The translations under genes were made by a program, and so were the position numbers. Positions 14,601 to 20,461 of a stretch of DNA of 20,461 nucleotides are shown here, in pieces (positions within the stretch are counted from its first letter, which is position 1; the number at the start of each line of letters is the position of its first letter). The stretch is from CAZVFX01 sp964626565 (GTDB lineage: Bacteria; Myxococcota_A; UBA9042; CAIXZC01), in assembly GCA_964626565.1 (NCBI GenBank), contig CAZVFX010000127.1, positions 1 to 20,461 on the forward strand, written 5' to 3'. The notes below the pieces were generated by a model. That model did no database searches. It was not told where the DNA came from and was given only the letters and a program-made list of their open reading frames with translations.

Positions 14601-15732
14601 CTCCGCGATGGAGCCCAAAACCTGCATGAACTACAACAACTGCCAGGAGGAACTGGTTTGCGTGCAGCAGTGCGATCCCAAGCCTCAGGAGACCTGCAAC
14701 GGCCAGGACGACGACTGCGACTGGGAGATCGATGAGACCTTTGCCTGCACGCCGGGCGAACAGAAAGACCAGAACTGCGGCAACTGCGGCAGCCAGACAT
14801 CCACGTGCTCCAACAACTGTACCTGGGGCCAGTGGAGCCCGTGCAACGGCGAAGGGGACTGCAACCCGGGGCAGAGCAAGTACGAAGGATCTTGCGGCGA
14901 CTGCGGCCAGGCCAAATATACCTGCTCGAACCAGTGTTTCTGGGATTACTCCGGATGCACTGGCGAGGGGCAGTGCTCGCCCGGCTCGAGCAAACTGGAA
15001 GGGTCGTGCGGCAAGTGCGGCCAGAAGGAGTACTCCTGTTCCAACTCATGTTCCTGGAGCTACCAGGGTTGCACCAACGAGGGTGTGTGCTCCCAGGGGC
15101 AGAGCAAGACGGAAGGAAGCTGCGGCAACTGTGGCGACCAGCAGTATTCCTGCAACAGCCAGTGCCAGTGGCAGAAGGGTTCCTGCGTCAGCCAGGGCGC
15201 CTGTTCCCCCGGGTCCACCAAGAAGGAGAGCTCCTGCGGCAATTGCGGCAAGAAGCTCTACCAGTGCACCAACTCCTGCAGCTGGAGCTACAGCGGCTGT
15301 ACCGACGAGGGCCCCTGTTCTCCCGGGCAGACACAGTGGTGCAACGGTTGCGAACAGAAGAGTTGTAGCGGCAGTTGCCAGTGGAGCGGTTGCGACAGCT
15401 ATTGCGGCGGCAGCAAGACCGGTGACAACTGCTACTGCGACTCGGGTTGCGTCAGTTGGGGGGATTGCTGCGACAACGCGGCGGATGAGTGCGATCGTCC
15501 CACCTGCATCGGCCAGTGCGGGAGCCATGGCGGCTACGACTCCGCGGTCGGCGGGGATTGCTGGTGTGATTCCGGTTGTGTCAACTACGGCGACTGCTGT
15601 GTCGACGCCCGCGACGAGTGCGGTGTGCATACCTGCCGCGACAACTGCGGCAAGGAGTTCTCCGGGTGCGACTGCGATTGGAACTGCTGGATGACTTCCT
15701 GCTGCGCGGACAAGGACGACTGGTGCGGATAG
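11689..15732 (+). CDS. Giant cysteine-rich lipoprotein with MopE-type and somatomedin-B-like modules
   Basis: The product has 1347 residues. GGAGGGAGAGG directly precedes the ATG. The lipoprotein signal ends LAAC (lipid-bearing Cys18), followed by a Gly/Thr/Ser-rich linker. By hand count there are about 197 cysteines, near 15% of the protein. Modules in order: Cys-rich CxxxSDC-type segments (about 85-265); nine CDGxDNDCDGxxDE-type motifs (270-1016) of the kind called putative metal-binding motif after MopE; interleaved with the first five of these, HCGxCxxxC segments; five full and one divergent 38-residue Cys repeats (1020-1237); and three eight-cysteine segments with somatomedin-B spacing (1235-1346). 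It is presumably exported and disulfide-bonded on the surface or in the periplasm. The D-x-D-x-D-G-x-x-D-E pattern suits calcium or other metal binding. A surface stalk, adhesin or metal-binding role is inference. No enzyme domain is visible. It is followed by transketolase, which is probably transcribed independently. Confidence 0.9.
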   Translation: MLNRILLAVAAVSMLAACGGGGGTTGSADGQGNDQTGEIKKWEVKPTDAVEIPSVEVIFADVHHKDEGGQPETKYELLEISFDLVANCSVPPFDFGCPCDGNTDCAGGWCVEGREGKVCSQNCYEECPDDGFTCEVLSSTCPDCEYVCIPKWLGLCRPCNNNSDCQQSGYSTGSLCVSWEADGSFCGAKCESHHDCPTGYDCNEVPTADTIELQCQPKAGLCACTLQYVEDGATTDCYSENEFGTCFGERYCSAQGLSDCDAPPAEPEQCDGLDNDCDGGVDEEQDICGGGKLCLCTGDDCGCVCPEGMVDCGSGVCVDLQTDVAHCGGCNDPCQADNVETFVCQGGQCKIAKCQAGFENFNTFLQDGCECPIEPEVCDGADNDCDGAVDEGDEICPGIEECEGTCEDGLCICPAGCDLCDGICVPLLAYWDDPSNCGYCGNMCALDNTVLHYCEGGVCGPLSCQDGWANCDGWPASGCEWEILPEECNCVDDNCNGDIDEQPLMGCPPPKVCEGCLCQCPLDNPLIMDCGEAGCVDISATADHCGWCDNSCTDMEWPGVKTYGCEEMMCTILQCEPNFFDVNTQQWDGCECEKTSSAELCDLIDNDCDGEIDEVPLTDCPAPKICEFGFCSCPLDQPNLQECEVNKCTDILVNPDHCGWCDNDCDDMGLEHVMQYGCETGMCTIAACQLPWVDTNELIFDGCECEKTSPMEVCDLLDNDCDGEIDELPNNCIPPKLCMGGDCICPPDQPNLQDCGNGFCTDTYTNADHCGFCGNACELPNVGFQKCEEGLCVVAACKPGFKDCNTQPFDGCEFEIKQEECNGFDDDCDGDIDEGAIGIGQPCDSNLPGLCSNGIQSCEDGLLKCNPNIQPDQFPEVCDGKDNDCDGAVDEENPGGGGPCTVQGLSGECKLGQLECTNGSLTCKQVVFPQAEICDNKDNDCDGQIDGMQEDCFTMCGDGKKTCNGGQWGACSAMEPKTCMNYNNCQEELVCVQQCDPKPQETCNGQDDDCDWEIDETFACTPGEQKDQNCGNCGSQTSTCSNNCTWGQWSPCNGEGDCNPGQSKYEGSCGDCGQAKYTCSNQCFWDYSGCTGEGQCSPGSSKLEGSCGKCGQKEYSCSNSCSWSYQGCTNEGVCSQGQSKTEGSCGNCGDQQYSCNSQCQWQKGSCVSQGACSPGSTKKESSCGNCGKKLYQCTNSCSWSYSGCTDEGPCSPGQTQWCNGCEQKSCSGSCQWSGCDSYCGGSKTGDNCYCDSGCVSWGDCCDNAADECDRPTCIGQCGSHGGYDSAVGGDCWCDSGCVNYGDCCVDARDECGVHTCRDNCGKEFSGCDCDWNCWMTSCCADKDDWCG
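12496..14736 (+). repeat. Coding repeats: nine MopE-type CDGxDNDCDGxxDE motifs
   Basis: Motif starts are at 12496, 12820, 13150, 13489, 13828, 14149, 14320, 14488 and 14695. The first six are spaced 108, 110, 113, 113 and 107 codons apart. Each of these long units also holds an HCGxCxxxC or NCGYCxxxC segment and a GCECEK/GCEWE-type segment before the next motif. The last four are spaced 57, 56 and 69 codons and lack the HCGxC segment. Variants include CNCVDDNCNGDIDE (third), which replaces DNDC with DDNC, and CNGQDDDCDWEIDE (ninth). The units beginning at 13489 and 13828 are the most alike, which suggests recent duplication. Confidence 0.9.
14746..15399 (+). repeat. Coding tandem repeat: 38-residue cysteine module
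   Basis: Five units of exactly 114 bases start at 14746, 14860, 14974, 15088 and 15202. A shorter divergent unit starts at 15316. The consensus is CxPGxxKxEGSCGxCG followed by YxCSNxCxWxYxGCTxEG. Each unit has six cysteines. The exact 114-base period across all five units indicates expansion by tandem duplication with no indels since. Confidence 0.95.
15391..15726 (+). other. Three somatomedin-B-like eight-cysteine domains
   Basis: These are coding segments at 15391-15492, 15505-15621 and 15634-15726. The spacing is C-x3-C-xn-C-x-C-x3-C-x4/5-CC-x6-C, and the first two contain CDSGCVxxGDCC. This matches the eukaryotic somatomedin-B pattern, where CDxxCxxYGDCC is diagnostic. The third (CDCDWNCWMTSCC) keeps all eight cysteines but has lost the GDCC signature. 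In animals the fold binds proteins such as PAI-1 in vitronectin; the function of bacterial versions is unknown. Assignment rests on motif and spacing only. Confidence 0.75.
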
Positions 15733-15739
15733 CCGCACC
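15722..15739 (+). terminator. Stem-loop around the lipoprotein stop codon
   Basis: GGTGCGG (15722-15728) and CCGCACC (15733-15739) form a perfect seven-pair stem with a four-base loop that contains the TAG stop (15730-15732). No T run follows, so it is a poor intrinsic terminator. It could stabilise the mRNA 3' end or help Rho-dependent termination before the transketolase promoter. Confidence 0.35.
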
Positions 15740-15757
15740 CTCCACGCGATCTAAGCG

Positions 15758-15786
15758 TTTCACTTTCCAAACCTTTCTGATATAAG
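15758..15786 (+). promoter_or_regulatory. Candidate sigma70 promoter for transketolase
   Basis: TTTCAC (15758-15763) and TATAAG (15781-15786) are separated by 17 bases. The -10 is good (five of six) and the -35 weak. The predicted leader is about 33 bases. Confidence 0.4.
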
Positions 15787-15825
15787 CGCTTCCGTGTGCA
15801 TCTTTTTGACCTTGCGGGAGGGAGC

Positions 15826-17832
15826 ATGAGCAACCTGAATCTAACTTTGGACCGGCTGTGTGTAAACACCATTCGGACCCTTTCCATGGATGCGATCCAG
15901 AAGGCGAATTCCGGGCATCCCGGGTTGCCCCTGGGCGCGGCGCCCATGGCGTATGTGCTGTGGCGGTACCACTTGAAACACAACCCTTCCGACCCGAAGT
16001 GGCCCGACCGCGATCGGTTCATCCTCTCCCCCGGCCACGGCAGCATGTTGTTGTACAGCCTGCTGCACCTCAACGGCTATGGCCTCTCCATGGACGACAT
16101 AAGAGAGTTCCGGCAGTGGGACAGCCTCACCCCGGGACACCCTGAGTCGCTCCTCACTCCCGGCGTGGAAGCCACCACCGGTCCCCTGGGCCAGGGCAGC
16201 GTCAACGCGGTGGGCATGGCAGTGGCCGAGCGCTTTCTGGCCAACTACTTCAACCGGCCCGGTTTCGACATCGTGGACCACTTCTCCTACGCCCTGGTTT
16301 CCGACGGTGACTTGATGGAAGGCCTGGCCGCGGAGGCAGCGTCGCTGGCCGGTCACCTGAAACTGGGAAAACTCATCTACCTGTACGACTCCAACGACAT
16401 TACTCTGGACGGGCCCATGGACCTGAGCATTTCCGAAGACCTGGCAGCCCGCTATCGGTCCTACGGCTGGCAGGTGCTCCACGTTGCGGACGGCGACACC
16501 GACCTGGCGGCCATCGACGGGGCGATCCATGAGGCGAAGGCGGACACCACTCGTCCCTCCATCATCATCGTAAAGACCACCATCGGCTTCGGCTCACCCA
16601 ACAAGCAGGGCACCGCCGCCTCCCACGGCTCGCCCCTGGGCGAGGACGAAATAGCACTTACCAGAAGAGCGCTGGACTGGGAGTGGGATGAACCTTTCTT
16701 CGTGCCCGATGCCGTTCGAGACTACCTGTCCAACGTGCGGGCCGAAGGCGGAGCCTGCCAGGGGGCGTGGAACACCCGTTTCGAAGACTATGCCCGGGAG
16801 TTCCCCGCGCTTGCCAGCCAGTGGGAGCAGGCGTTCAGCGGGTCCCTCCCCGAAGGCTGGGACGTGGATCTGCCGCAGTGGGCACCGGGAGAAAAGGCGG
16901 CCACCAGGGCCGCGGCCGGTGTCGTGGAGAACGCCATCGCGGCCAAGGTTCCGTGGCTCATGGGCGGGGATGCGGACTTGTCCTGTTCCACCAAGTGCAC
17001 CATCAAGGACGGCGGCTCGTTCAACGGTGCTACCGGGGAAGGGCGCAACATCCACTACGGTATCCGCGAGCACGCCATGGGCTCCATCGCCAACGGCATC
17101 GCGTATCACGGAGGCATTCGCACGTACGCCTCCACCTTCTTCGTCTTCGCGGACTACATGCGTGCCTCCGTGCGTCTGGCCGCGATGAACGACCTGCCCG
17201 TTGTGTACATCTGGACTCATGACAGTATCGCGGTGGGCGAGGACGGCCCCACTCATCAGCCGGTGGAACACCTGATGTCGTTGCGCGTGATCCCCGGGCT
17301 GCACGTGGTTCGCCCCGCGGATCCCAACGAAACCGCGGCCGCCTGGGCCCACGCCATGGCCCGGGGCGACGGACCCACCGCCCTGGTGCTCTCGCGCCAG
17401 AGCCTGCCCGCGCTGGACTACGCGCAACTGGGTGCGCGAGGCGACCTTTCGCAGGGCGCCTACGTGCTGGCCGACGCCGATGATCCGGCTGCGATTATTA
17501 TCGCGACGGGGGCGGAGGTGCACCTGGCCTTGTCGGCCAGTGAGACCCTCGCCGCCGAAGGAGTCGGCGTGCGGGTAGTCGCCATGCCCTGCATGGAGTT
17601 GTTTGACGCGCAGCCCGACGAGTACAAGGAGTCGGTGCTGCCTAAGGCCGTCACCGCCCGGGTGACGGTGGAAGCGGGTGCGACCTTAGGGTGGCAGAAG
17701 TACGCCGGCCTTGACGGCATAACCTTAGGCGTCGATGAATTCGGCGCCTCCGCCCCCGGTGACGTCCTCGCCGAAAAGTACGGCATGACCGCGGCCAACG
17801 TGGTTGCAGCCGTGCGGCGAGCGCTCGCTTAG
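15826..17832 (+). CDS. tkt: Transketolase
   Basis: The product has 668 residues, full length for the family. The start at 15826 has GGGAGGGAG directly upstream, and the protein begins in register with other transketolases. An in-frame ATG 30 bases earlier lacks a ribosome binding site. It is a thiamine-diphosphate enzyme that transfers two-carbon ketol units between sugar phosphates in the pentose phosphate or Calvin pathways. Visible residues are His31 (NSGHPGLPLG), His71 (SPGHGSML), GPLGQG (119-124), the cofactor/metal site SDGDLMEG (159-166) with Asn190 in YDSNDITLDG, His267, catalytic Glu415 in GIREHAMG, and His477 in GEDGPTHQP. Three domains (PP, Pyr and C-terminal) appear complete. No neighbouring pentose-phosphate gene is present. 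The small Cys-pair protein starts 23 bases after its stop, so the two may be cotranscribed. Confidence 0.97.
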   Translation: MSNLNLTLDRLCVNTIRTLSMDAIQKANSGHPGLPLGAAPMAYVLWRYHLKHNPSDPKWPDRDRFILSPGHGSMLLYSLLHLNGYGLSMDDIREFRQWDSLTPGHPESLLTPGVEATTGPLGQGSVNAVGMAVAERFLANYFNRPGFDIVDHFSYALVSDGDLMEGLAAEAASLAGHLKLGKLIYLYDSNDITLDGPMDLSISEDLAARYRSYGWQVLHVADGDTDLAAIDGAIHEAKADTTRPSIIIVKTTIGFGSPNKQGTAASHGSPLGEDEIALTRRALDWEWDEPFFVPDAVRDYLSNVRAEGGACQGAWNTRFEDYAREFPALASQWEQAFSGSLPEGWDVDLPQWAPGEKAATRAAAGVVENAIAAKVPWLMGGDADLSCSTKCTIKDGGSFNGATGEGRNIHYGIREHAMGSIANGIAYHGGIRTYASTFFVFADYMRASVRLAAMNDLPVVYIWTHDSIAVGEDGPTHQPVEHLMSLRVIPGLHVVRPADPNETAAAWAHAMARGDGPTALVLSRQSLPALDYAQLGARGDLSQGAYVLADADDPAAIIIATGAEVHLALSASETLAAEGVGVRVVAMPCMELFDAQPDEYKESVLPKAVTARVTVEAGATLGWQKYAGLDGITLGVDEFGASAPGDVLAEKYGMTAANVVAAVRRALA

Positions 17833-17855
17833 TCCACAACATGGAGGTATCACTT

Positions 17856-18509
17856 ATGAGGTTGCACATTGTATCCGTGCTCCTGGTTATTACCCTTGCG
17901 CCCATCGAAGTACAAGCAGCCGTGGTGGAAGAACCGGCCGACGTTTCGGCTGCGACGTGCGAGGGGGCGGACTACCAGGCCTGCCTCCGCGACGCCGGGG
18001 AGGTTCTGGGTGAGCCCAGGATGGTGATGAGGCTGGGCCGGGGCAAGGCATTCTGCGAAAAGGGGAACAAGAACGCCTGCCTCATGATCCGCGCCTTGCG
18101 TGAAGTGGCCGCAGAACTCGAGCAGAAAAGGGAGAAATTCGAGAATTCCTGCAAGGCCGGGACAGACGATGCCTGCAAGGCCTTGACCGCGTTGTACTCA
18201 AAGCTCCGCTGCAACGCCGCGGAGAACAACGGCTGTGCGGCACTGGGGATGTTTCACGATGAGAACGGGGCGTTGTCACTGGCTGCGCGCTATCGAGGCC
18301 TGGCATGCGAGGCCGGCGTGTTGCAGAGTTGCTACGAGCAGGTGTTTGATCTGGAGCAGCTCGGTCGCACGGCCGAAGCGGAATCAGTCGCCGGAAAAGC
18401 CTGCAAGGCCGGGGACCAGAGGTGTTGCGAGCTGCTGCAGAAGCTCGCCTGTGACCGCGGCCAAGAGGAAGGCTGCAAGAACTCGCCTGAGACAACCGAA
18501 GAGAAGTAG
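17856..18509 (+). CDS. Small secreted protein with paired cysteines (Hcp/Sel1-like)
   Basis: The product has 217 residues. The start at 17856 has GGAGGT seven bases upstream; the in-frame ATG at 17841 includes that ribosome binding site and is rejected. A Sec signal peptide ends near residue 21 (EVQA|AVV). The mature part is helical and contains repeated cysteine pairs of the form CxxGxxxxC or ACKAGxxxxC (for example CEKGNKNAC, CKAGTDDAC, CEAGVLQSC, ACDRGQEEGC). This resembles the disulfide-stapled Sel1-like repeats of Helicobacter cysteine-rich (Hcp) proteins, a solenoid that binds peptides or proteins. The repeats are shorter and more irregular than classical Sel1, so the assignment is tentative. 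It follows transketolase closely without an obvious promoter of its own. Confidence 0.75.
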   Translation: MRLHIVSVLLVITLAPIEVQAAVVEEPADVSAATCEGADYQACLRDAGEVLGEPRMVMRLGRGKAFCEKGNKNACLMIRALREVAAELEQKREKFENSCKAGTDDACKALTALYSKLRCNAAENNGCAALGMFHDENGALSLAARYRGLACEAGVLQSCYEQVFDLEQLGRTAEAESVAGKACKAGDQRCCELLQKLACDRGQEEGCKNSPETTEEK

Positions 18510-18520
18510 CACCAGTCCGA

Positions 18521-18549
18521 TTGATCTTTGCCGTCCCCTGAGCTAGACT
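18521..18549 (+). promoter_or_regulatory. Candidate sigma70 promoter for the 18613 lipoprotein gene
   Basis: TTGATC (18521-18526) and TAGACT (18544-18549) have a 17-base spacer; both match the consensus at four of six positions. The expected leader is about 57 bases. Confidence 0.4.
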
Positions 18550-18612
18550 TGTGCCCTATCGTTCAGCACGGCGGACGAGATGCTATATGGGCCGTCGAAA
18601 CAGGGAGTTGGG

Positions 18613-19329
18613 ATGAACAGAAAAGTTGGAAGACCAGGCATGCGAACAGCCTTGCATCGGTTGGGAGTTGCAACTGCGGCTCTGGCATTTGTTTTGGGGT
18701 GTGCAGGCGCGGAGCAGGCGGGGCCGAAAATCGACAAGCAGCCCGTCAAGGTTCCAGCCGTAGAGAATACAGCGGCGCCGGCGGCTGCTCTCAAGCACGG
18801 CCCCTGCGAGGCCGACAAGGCGTACAAGGCGTCCGGCCTCTTCGAGTGCAAGGACGGCCGGGTCCACCGCCCCGCGGTCGTTGAGTGTCCGTCCACAATC
18901 GCCGATGACTCCGCCGAAAAAGCCGATCCCAACCTGAAGAATGCGGACGACCGATGTAATCGCAATGCAGATTGCTCCGAAAAGCCCAACGGCTACTGTG
19001 CTGCAGAAGGTCAACTCCCTTCCAAAATGTGTCACTACGGCTGCACCAAGGACTCCGACTGTGGTGCGGGTGCACTGTGCATGTGCGACAACCCGGTGGG
19101 CCGATGCCTCCCCGCCGCTTGCCTGTCGGACAAGGAATGCGGAGAAGGGCTGCTTTGCTCCCGCTTCTACGCGCTTGACGACATGGATTACGGCGCCTTT
19201 GCTTGCGACACTACCGCTGACGAGTGCAACACCGACGACGATTGCCGCCCCGGCGAAGGCATGGACCGCTCCTGCGTCCAGGCCGATGGCGTCCGCAAAT
19301 GCGTCGTTGGCGCCAGGCCTGTCTATTAG
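18613..19329 (+). CDS. Cysteine-rich lipoprotein of unknown function
   Basis: The product has 238 residues. The start at 18613 has GGGAG about seven bases upstream. A lipoprotein signal ends FVLGC with Cys30 as the predicted anchor. A Lys/Pro/Ala-rich linker follows to about residue 68. The rest is a series of short disulfide-type modules of the CxxxxDCxxGxxC form, such as CNRNADC, CTKDSDCGAGALC, CLSDKECGEGLLC and CNTDDDC. The same module type occurs in the first ~250 residues of the giant lipoprotein at 11689. No catalytic motif is visible. It faces a cysteine-repeat gene on the other strand, with 36 bases between the two stop codons and no convincing terminator between them. Confidence 0.8.
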   Translation: MNRKVGRPGMRTALHRLGVATAALAFVLGCAGAEQAGPKIDKQPVKVPAVENTAAPAAALKHGPCEADKAYKASGLFECKDGRVHRPAVVECPSTIADDSAEKADPNLKNADDRCNRNADCSEKPNGYCAAEGQLPSKMCHYGCTKDSDCGAGALCMCDNPVGRCLPAACLSDKECGEGLLCSRFYALDDMDYGAFACDTTADECNTDDDCRPGEGMDRSCVQADGVRKCVVGARPVY

Positions 19330-19365
19330 AGAGGCTCTCCAGTTGTTCTCGAAGGTGGCGTTCTG

Positions 19366-20461
19366 CTACCTGACACACCGGACTCTTACGAGCCCCTGGA
19401 CGCTGGCGAAGGAACCAGTGTAGAAGTCCACCCAGAACACGTGCCCCCAATTGGAGTTCGAGTCTTCAGTGGACGACTGGTAGGCACTGCACGTATCCGC
19501 CAGCCCTTCCGGCGAATAGCATCCGCTCGCAGGTCCACCCAGGTGCTGACAACCGGCACATGATTCGTCTTGGCACAGGTAACTTATGCAATCGCCAATC
19601 GCGATGTTGCAGCTCCCGCCGGCTTCGGTGGCCGGGCAACCCCGGATCAATCCTCGCAGTTCGTCGATGGTCGGCAGGCGCCAGTCGGAGTGACCCGCCA
19701 GCTCGAGGTCAAGACAGAATTGTACTGCCGGGTCCTGCATCAATTTGTCTTCGCTGGGCTTGGCCTCCCACATCAGACCGGTGGCCGGGTCGGTCCAGGT
19801 AAGGGCGGTGACGCAACTCCCGGCCTCGCAGGCCTTGCCCGCACCGCAAGTCAGGCACGCACCACCACCGCTACCGCAATACTCGGCAGTGTCGCCAATC
19901 TGGCACATTCCCCCACCGCAGCATCCGGCGCAACCCGTGGCGCAATCTTCCGCACAGTTGCACTGGTCTTCACCCGCGCCGCACTGGTCGTCGCCGCACT
20001 TCACCTCGCACTGACCCTCCTGGCAGCTCTCGCCAGGCGGGCAATCTCCGCAGCTTCCCGCACAACCGTCGTCTCCGCAGAACTTGCCGTCACAATCGGC
20101 CTGGCATACACACGCGCCTTCGACGCACAAGTCCTGCATTCCCGGACATTCTCCACACGTGCCGGCGCAGCCGTCGTCACCACAGTCCATACCGTCGCAC
20201 GCGGGTTGGCATACACACGCGCCCTCGACGCAAAGCTCCTGCTGTCCGGTACAATCCCCGCAGCTTCCTCCGCAGCCGTCGTCTCCGCACAGTTTGCCCT
20301 CGCACGCCGGCGCGCAGCATGTGCCCTGGTAGCACGTTCCCTCCGGGCAGGCATCGCCTTCGGAAGCCGGGTCGTGGATGCAACCGGTCTCCGGGTCGCA
20401 AGAGTCGCTAGTGCAGCTGTTGGCGTCGTCGCAGTTCAACAACGGCAACAAGGAGAAACAA
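19366..20461 (-). CDS. Cysteine-repeat protein with C-terminal DUF1566/Lcl domain, 5' truncated
   Basis: The frame stays open to the right edge of the window (the first visible codons, read inward, are C-F-S-L), so the true start lies outside. A TTG at 20451 should not be taken as the start, because the sequence already sits inside a CDDxNxCTxDxCDPxTGC module there. About 364 residues are visible. Next come three tandem units CxPxCxGxxCGDDGCxGxCGxC, then further Cys-rich segments (CGDDQCGAGEDQCNC). The last ~145 residues fit the DUF1566/Lcl C-terminal domain: TWTDPATGLMWEAK, DWRLPTIDELRGLI and a closing VRCVR. That domain occurs in surface and adhesin-like proteins, including a Legionella collagen-like protein. 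It is presumably an exported surface protein; no signal can be checked. Confidence 0.88.
   Translation of the reverse strand, partial: CFSLLPLLNCDDANSCTSDSCDPETGCIHDPASEGDACPEGTCYQGTCCAPACEGKLCGDDGCGGSCGDCTGQQELCVEGACVCQPACDGMDCGDDGCAGTCGECPGMQDLCVEGACVCQADCDGKFCGDDGCAGSCGDCPPGESCQEGQCEVKCGDDQCGAGEDQCNCAEDCATGCAGCCGGGMCQIGDTAEYCGSGGGACLTCGAGKACEAGSCVTALTWTDPATGLMWEAKPSEDKLMQDPAVQFCLDLELAGHSDWRLPTIDELRGLIRGCPATEAGGSCNIAIGDCISYLCQDESCAGCQHLGGPASGCYSPEGLADTCSAYQSSTEDSNSNWGHVFWVDFYTGSFASVQGLVRVRCVR
20008..20316 (-). repeat. Coding tandem repeat: 35-residue CGDDGC module
   Basis: Two units of 105 bases (20212-20316 and 20107-20211) and one of 99 bases (20008-20106), read on the minus strand, encode CxxxCxGxxCGDDGCxGxC modules. 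The first two units end in the identical segment LCVEGACVCQ. On the plus strand they appear as repeats of CCGTCGTC and GGCATACACACGCGCC. Confidence 0.9.

Noticed and set aside
14746..15399. Regular DNA repeats that might suggest a CRISPR array
   Set aside because: The period is 114 bases, in frame with conserved codons, and without constant repeats plus unique spacers; it is a protein-coding repeat.
19330..19365. GAGAGGCTCTC inverted repeat as a bidirectional terminator between the convergent genes
   Set aside because: The loop would be a single base and no T run follows on either strand.
20449..20451. TTG as the start of the right-edge gene
   Set aside because: The frame is open to the window edge and the sequence is already inside a Cys module at that point, so the gene is truncated rather than starting here.

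Overview
The window looks like one end of a contig from a high-GC, Gram-negative bacterium of the former Deltaproteobacteria (Myxococcota or Bradymonadia-like). This is inferred from content, not proven. It encodes ordinary housekeeping enzymes (HisC-type aminotransferase, Fmt, Def, CysS, transketolase) interspersed with large secreted or lipid-anchored proteins. Among these are very cysteine-rich proteins with MopE-type CDGxDNDCDGxxDE motifs, CGDDGC repeats, a Lcl/DUF1566 C-terminus, and a PEGA plus outer-membrane-barrel protein. That style is typical of these predatory or particle-associated lineages. No mobile element, CRISPR array, rRNA or tRNA was seen.

Layout. Bases 1-91 are an adaptor-like GC-rich stretch with a 31-base G run and C runs, probably a contig-end artefact. 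Bases 92-4022 (minus) hold a VIT/VWA lipoprotein and, upstream of it, a Lys/Glu-rich lipoprotein. The 418-base divergent gap at 4023-4440 contains clustered TGTCAA/TTGACA half-sites and a terminator-like hairpin. Bases 4441-5595 (plus) are hisC, whose stop overlaps the convergent fmt stop. Bases 5590-8493 (minus) are the tightly packed translation block cysS-def-fmt, transcribed in that order. Bases 8593-10989 (minus) encode a PEGA-domain protein with a predicted C-terminal beta-barrel. From 11147 to 19329 all genes are on the plus strand: a small zinc-ribbon-like protein, a 1347-residue cysteine-rich lipoprotein (11689-15732), transketolase, a small secreted protein with paired cysteines, and a cysteine-rich lipoprotein. 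A 5'-truncated cysteine-repeat/DUF1566 gene converges on the last of these from the right edge.

How the genes fit together. cysS, def and fmt form a translation module: Fmt formylates initiator Met-tRNA, Def removes the formyl group from new proteins, and CysS charges tRNA-Cys. Its proximity to genes with extreme cysteine demand is notable but may be coincidence. At least seven of the twelve genes carry signal peptides or lipoboxes, so much of the window serves the cell envelope.

The most unusual object is the 11689-15732 lipoprotein. It carries nine acidic Cys/Asp motifs spaced first at about 110 residues and later at 56-69 residues, then five and a half 38-residue Cys repeats, then three C-terminal segments with the eight-cysteine spacing of somatomedin-B domains. 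I counted about 197 cysteines by hand. Its function is unknown; metal binding or an extracellular stalk/adhesin are inferences.
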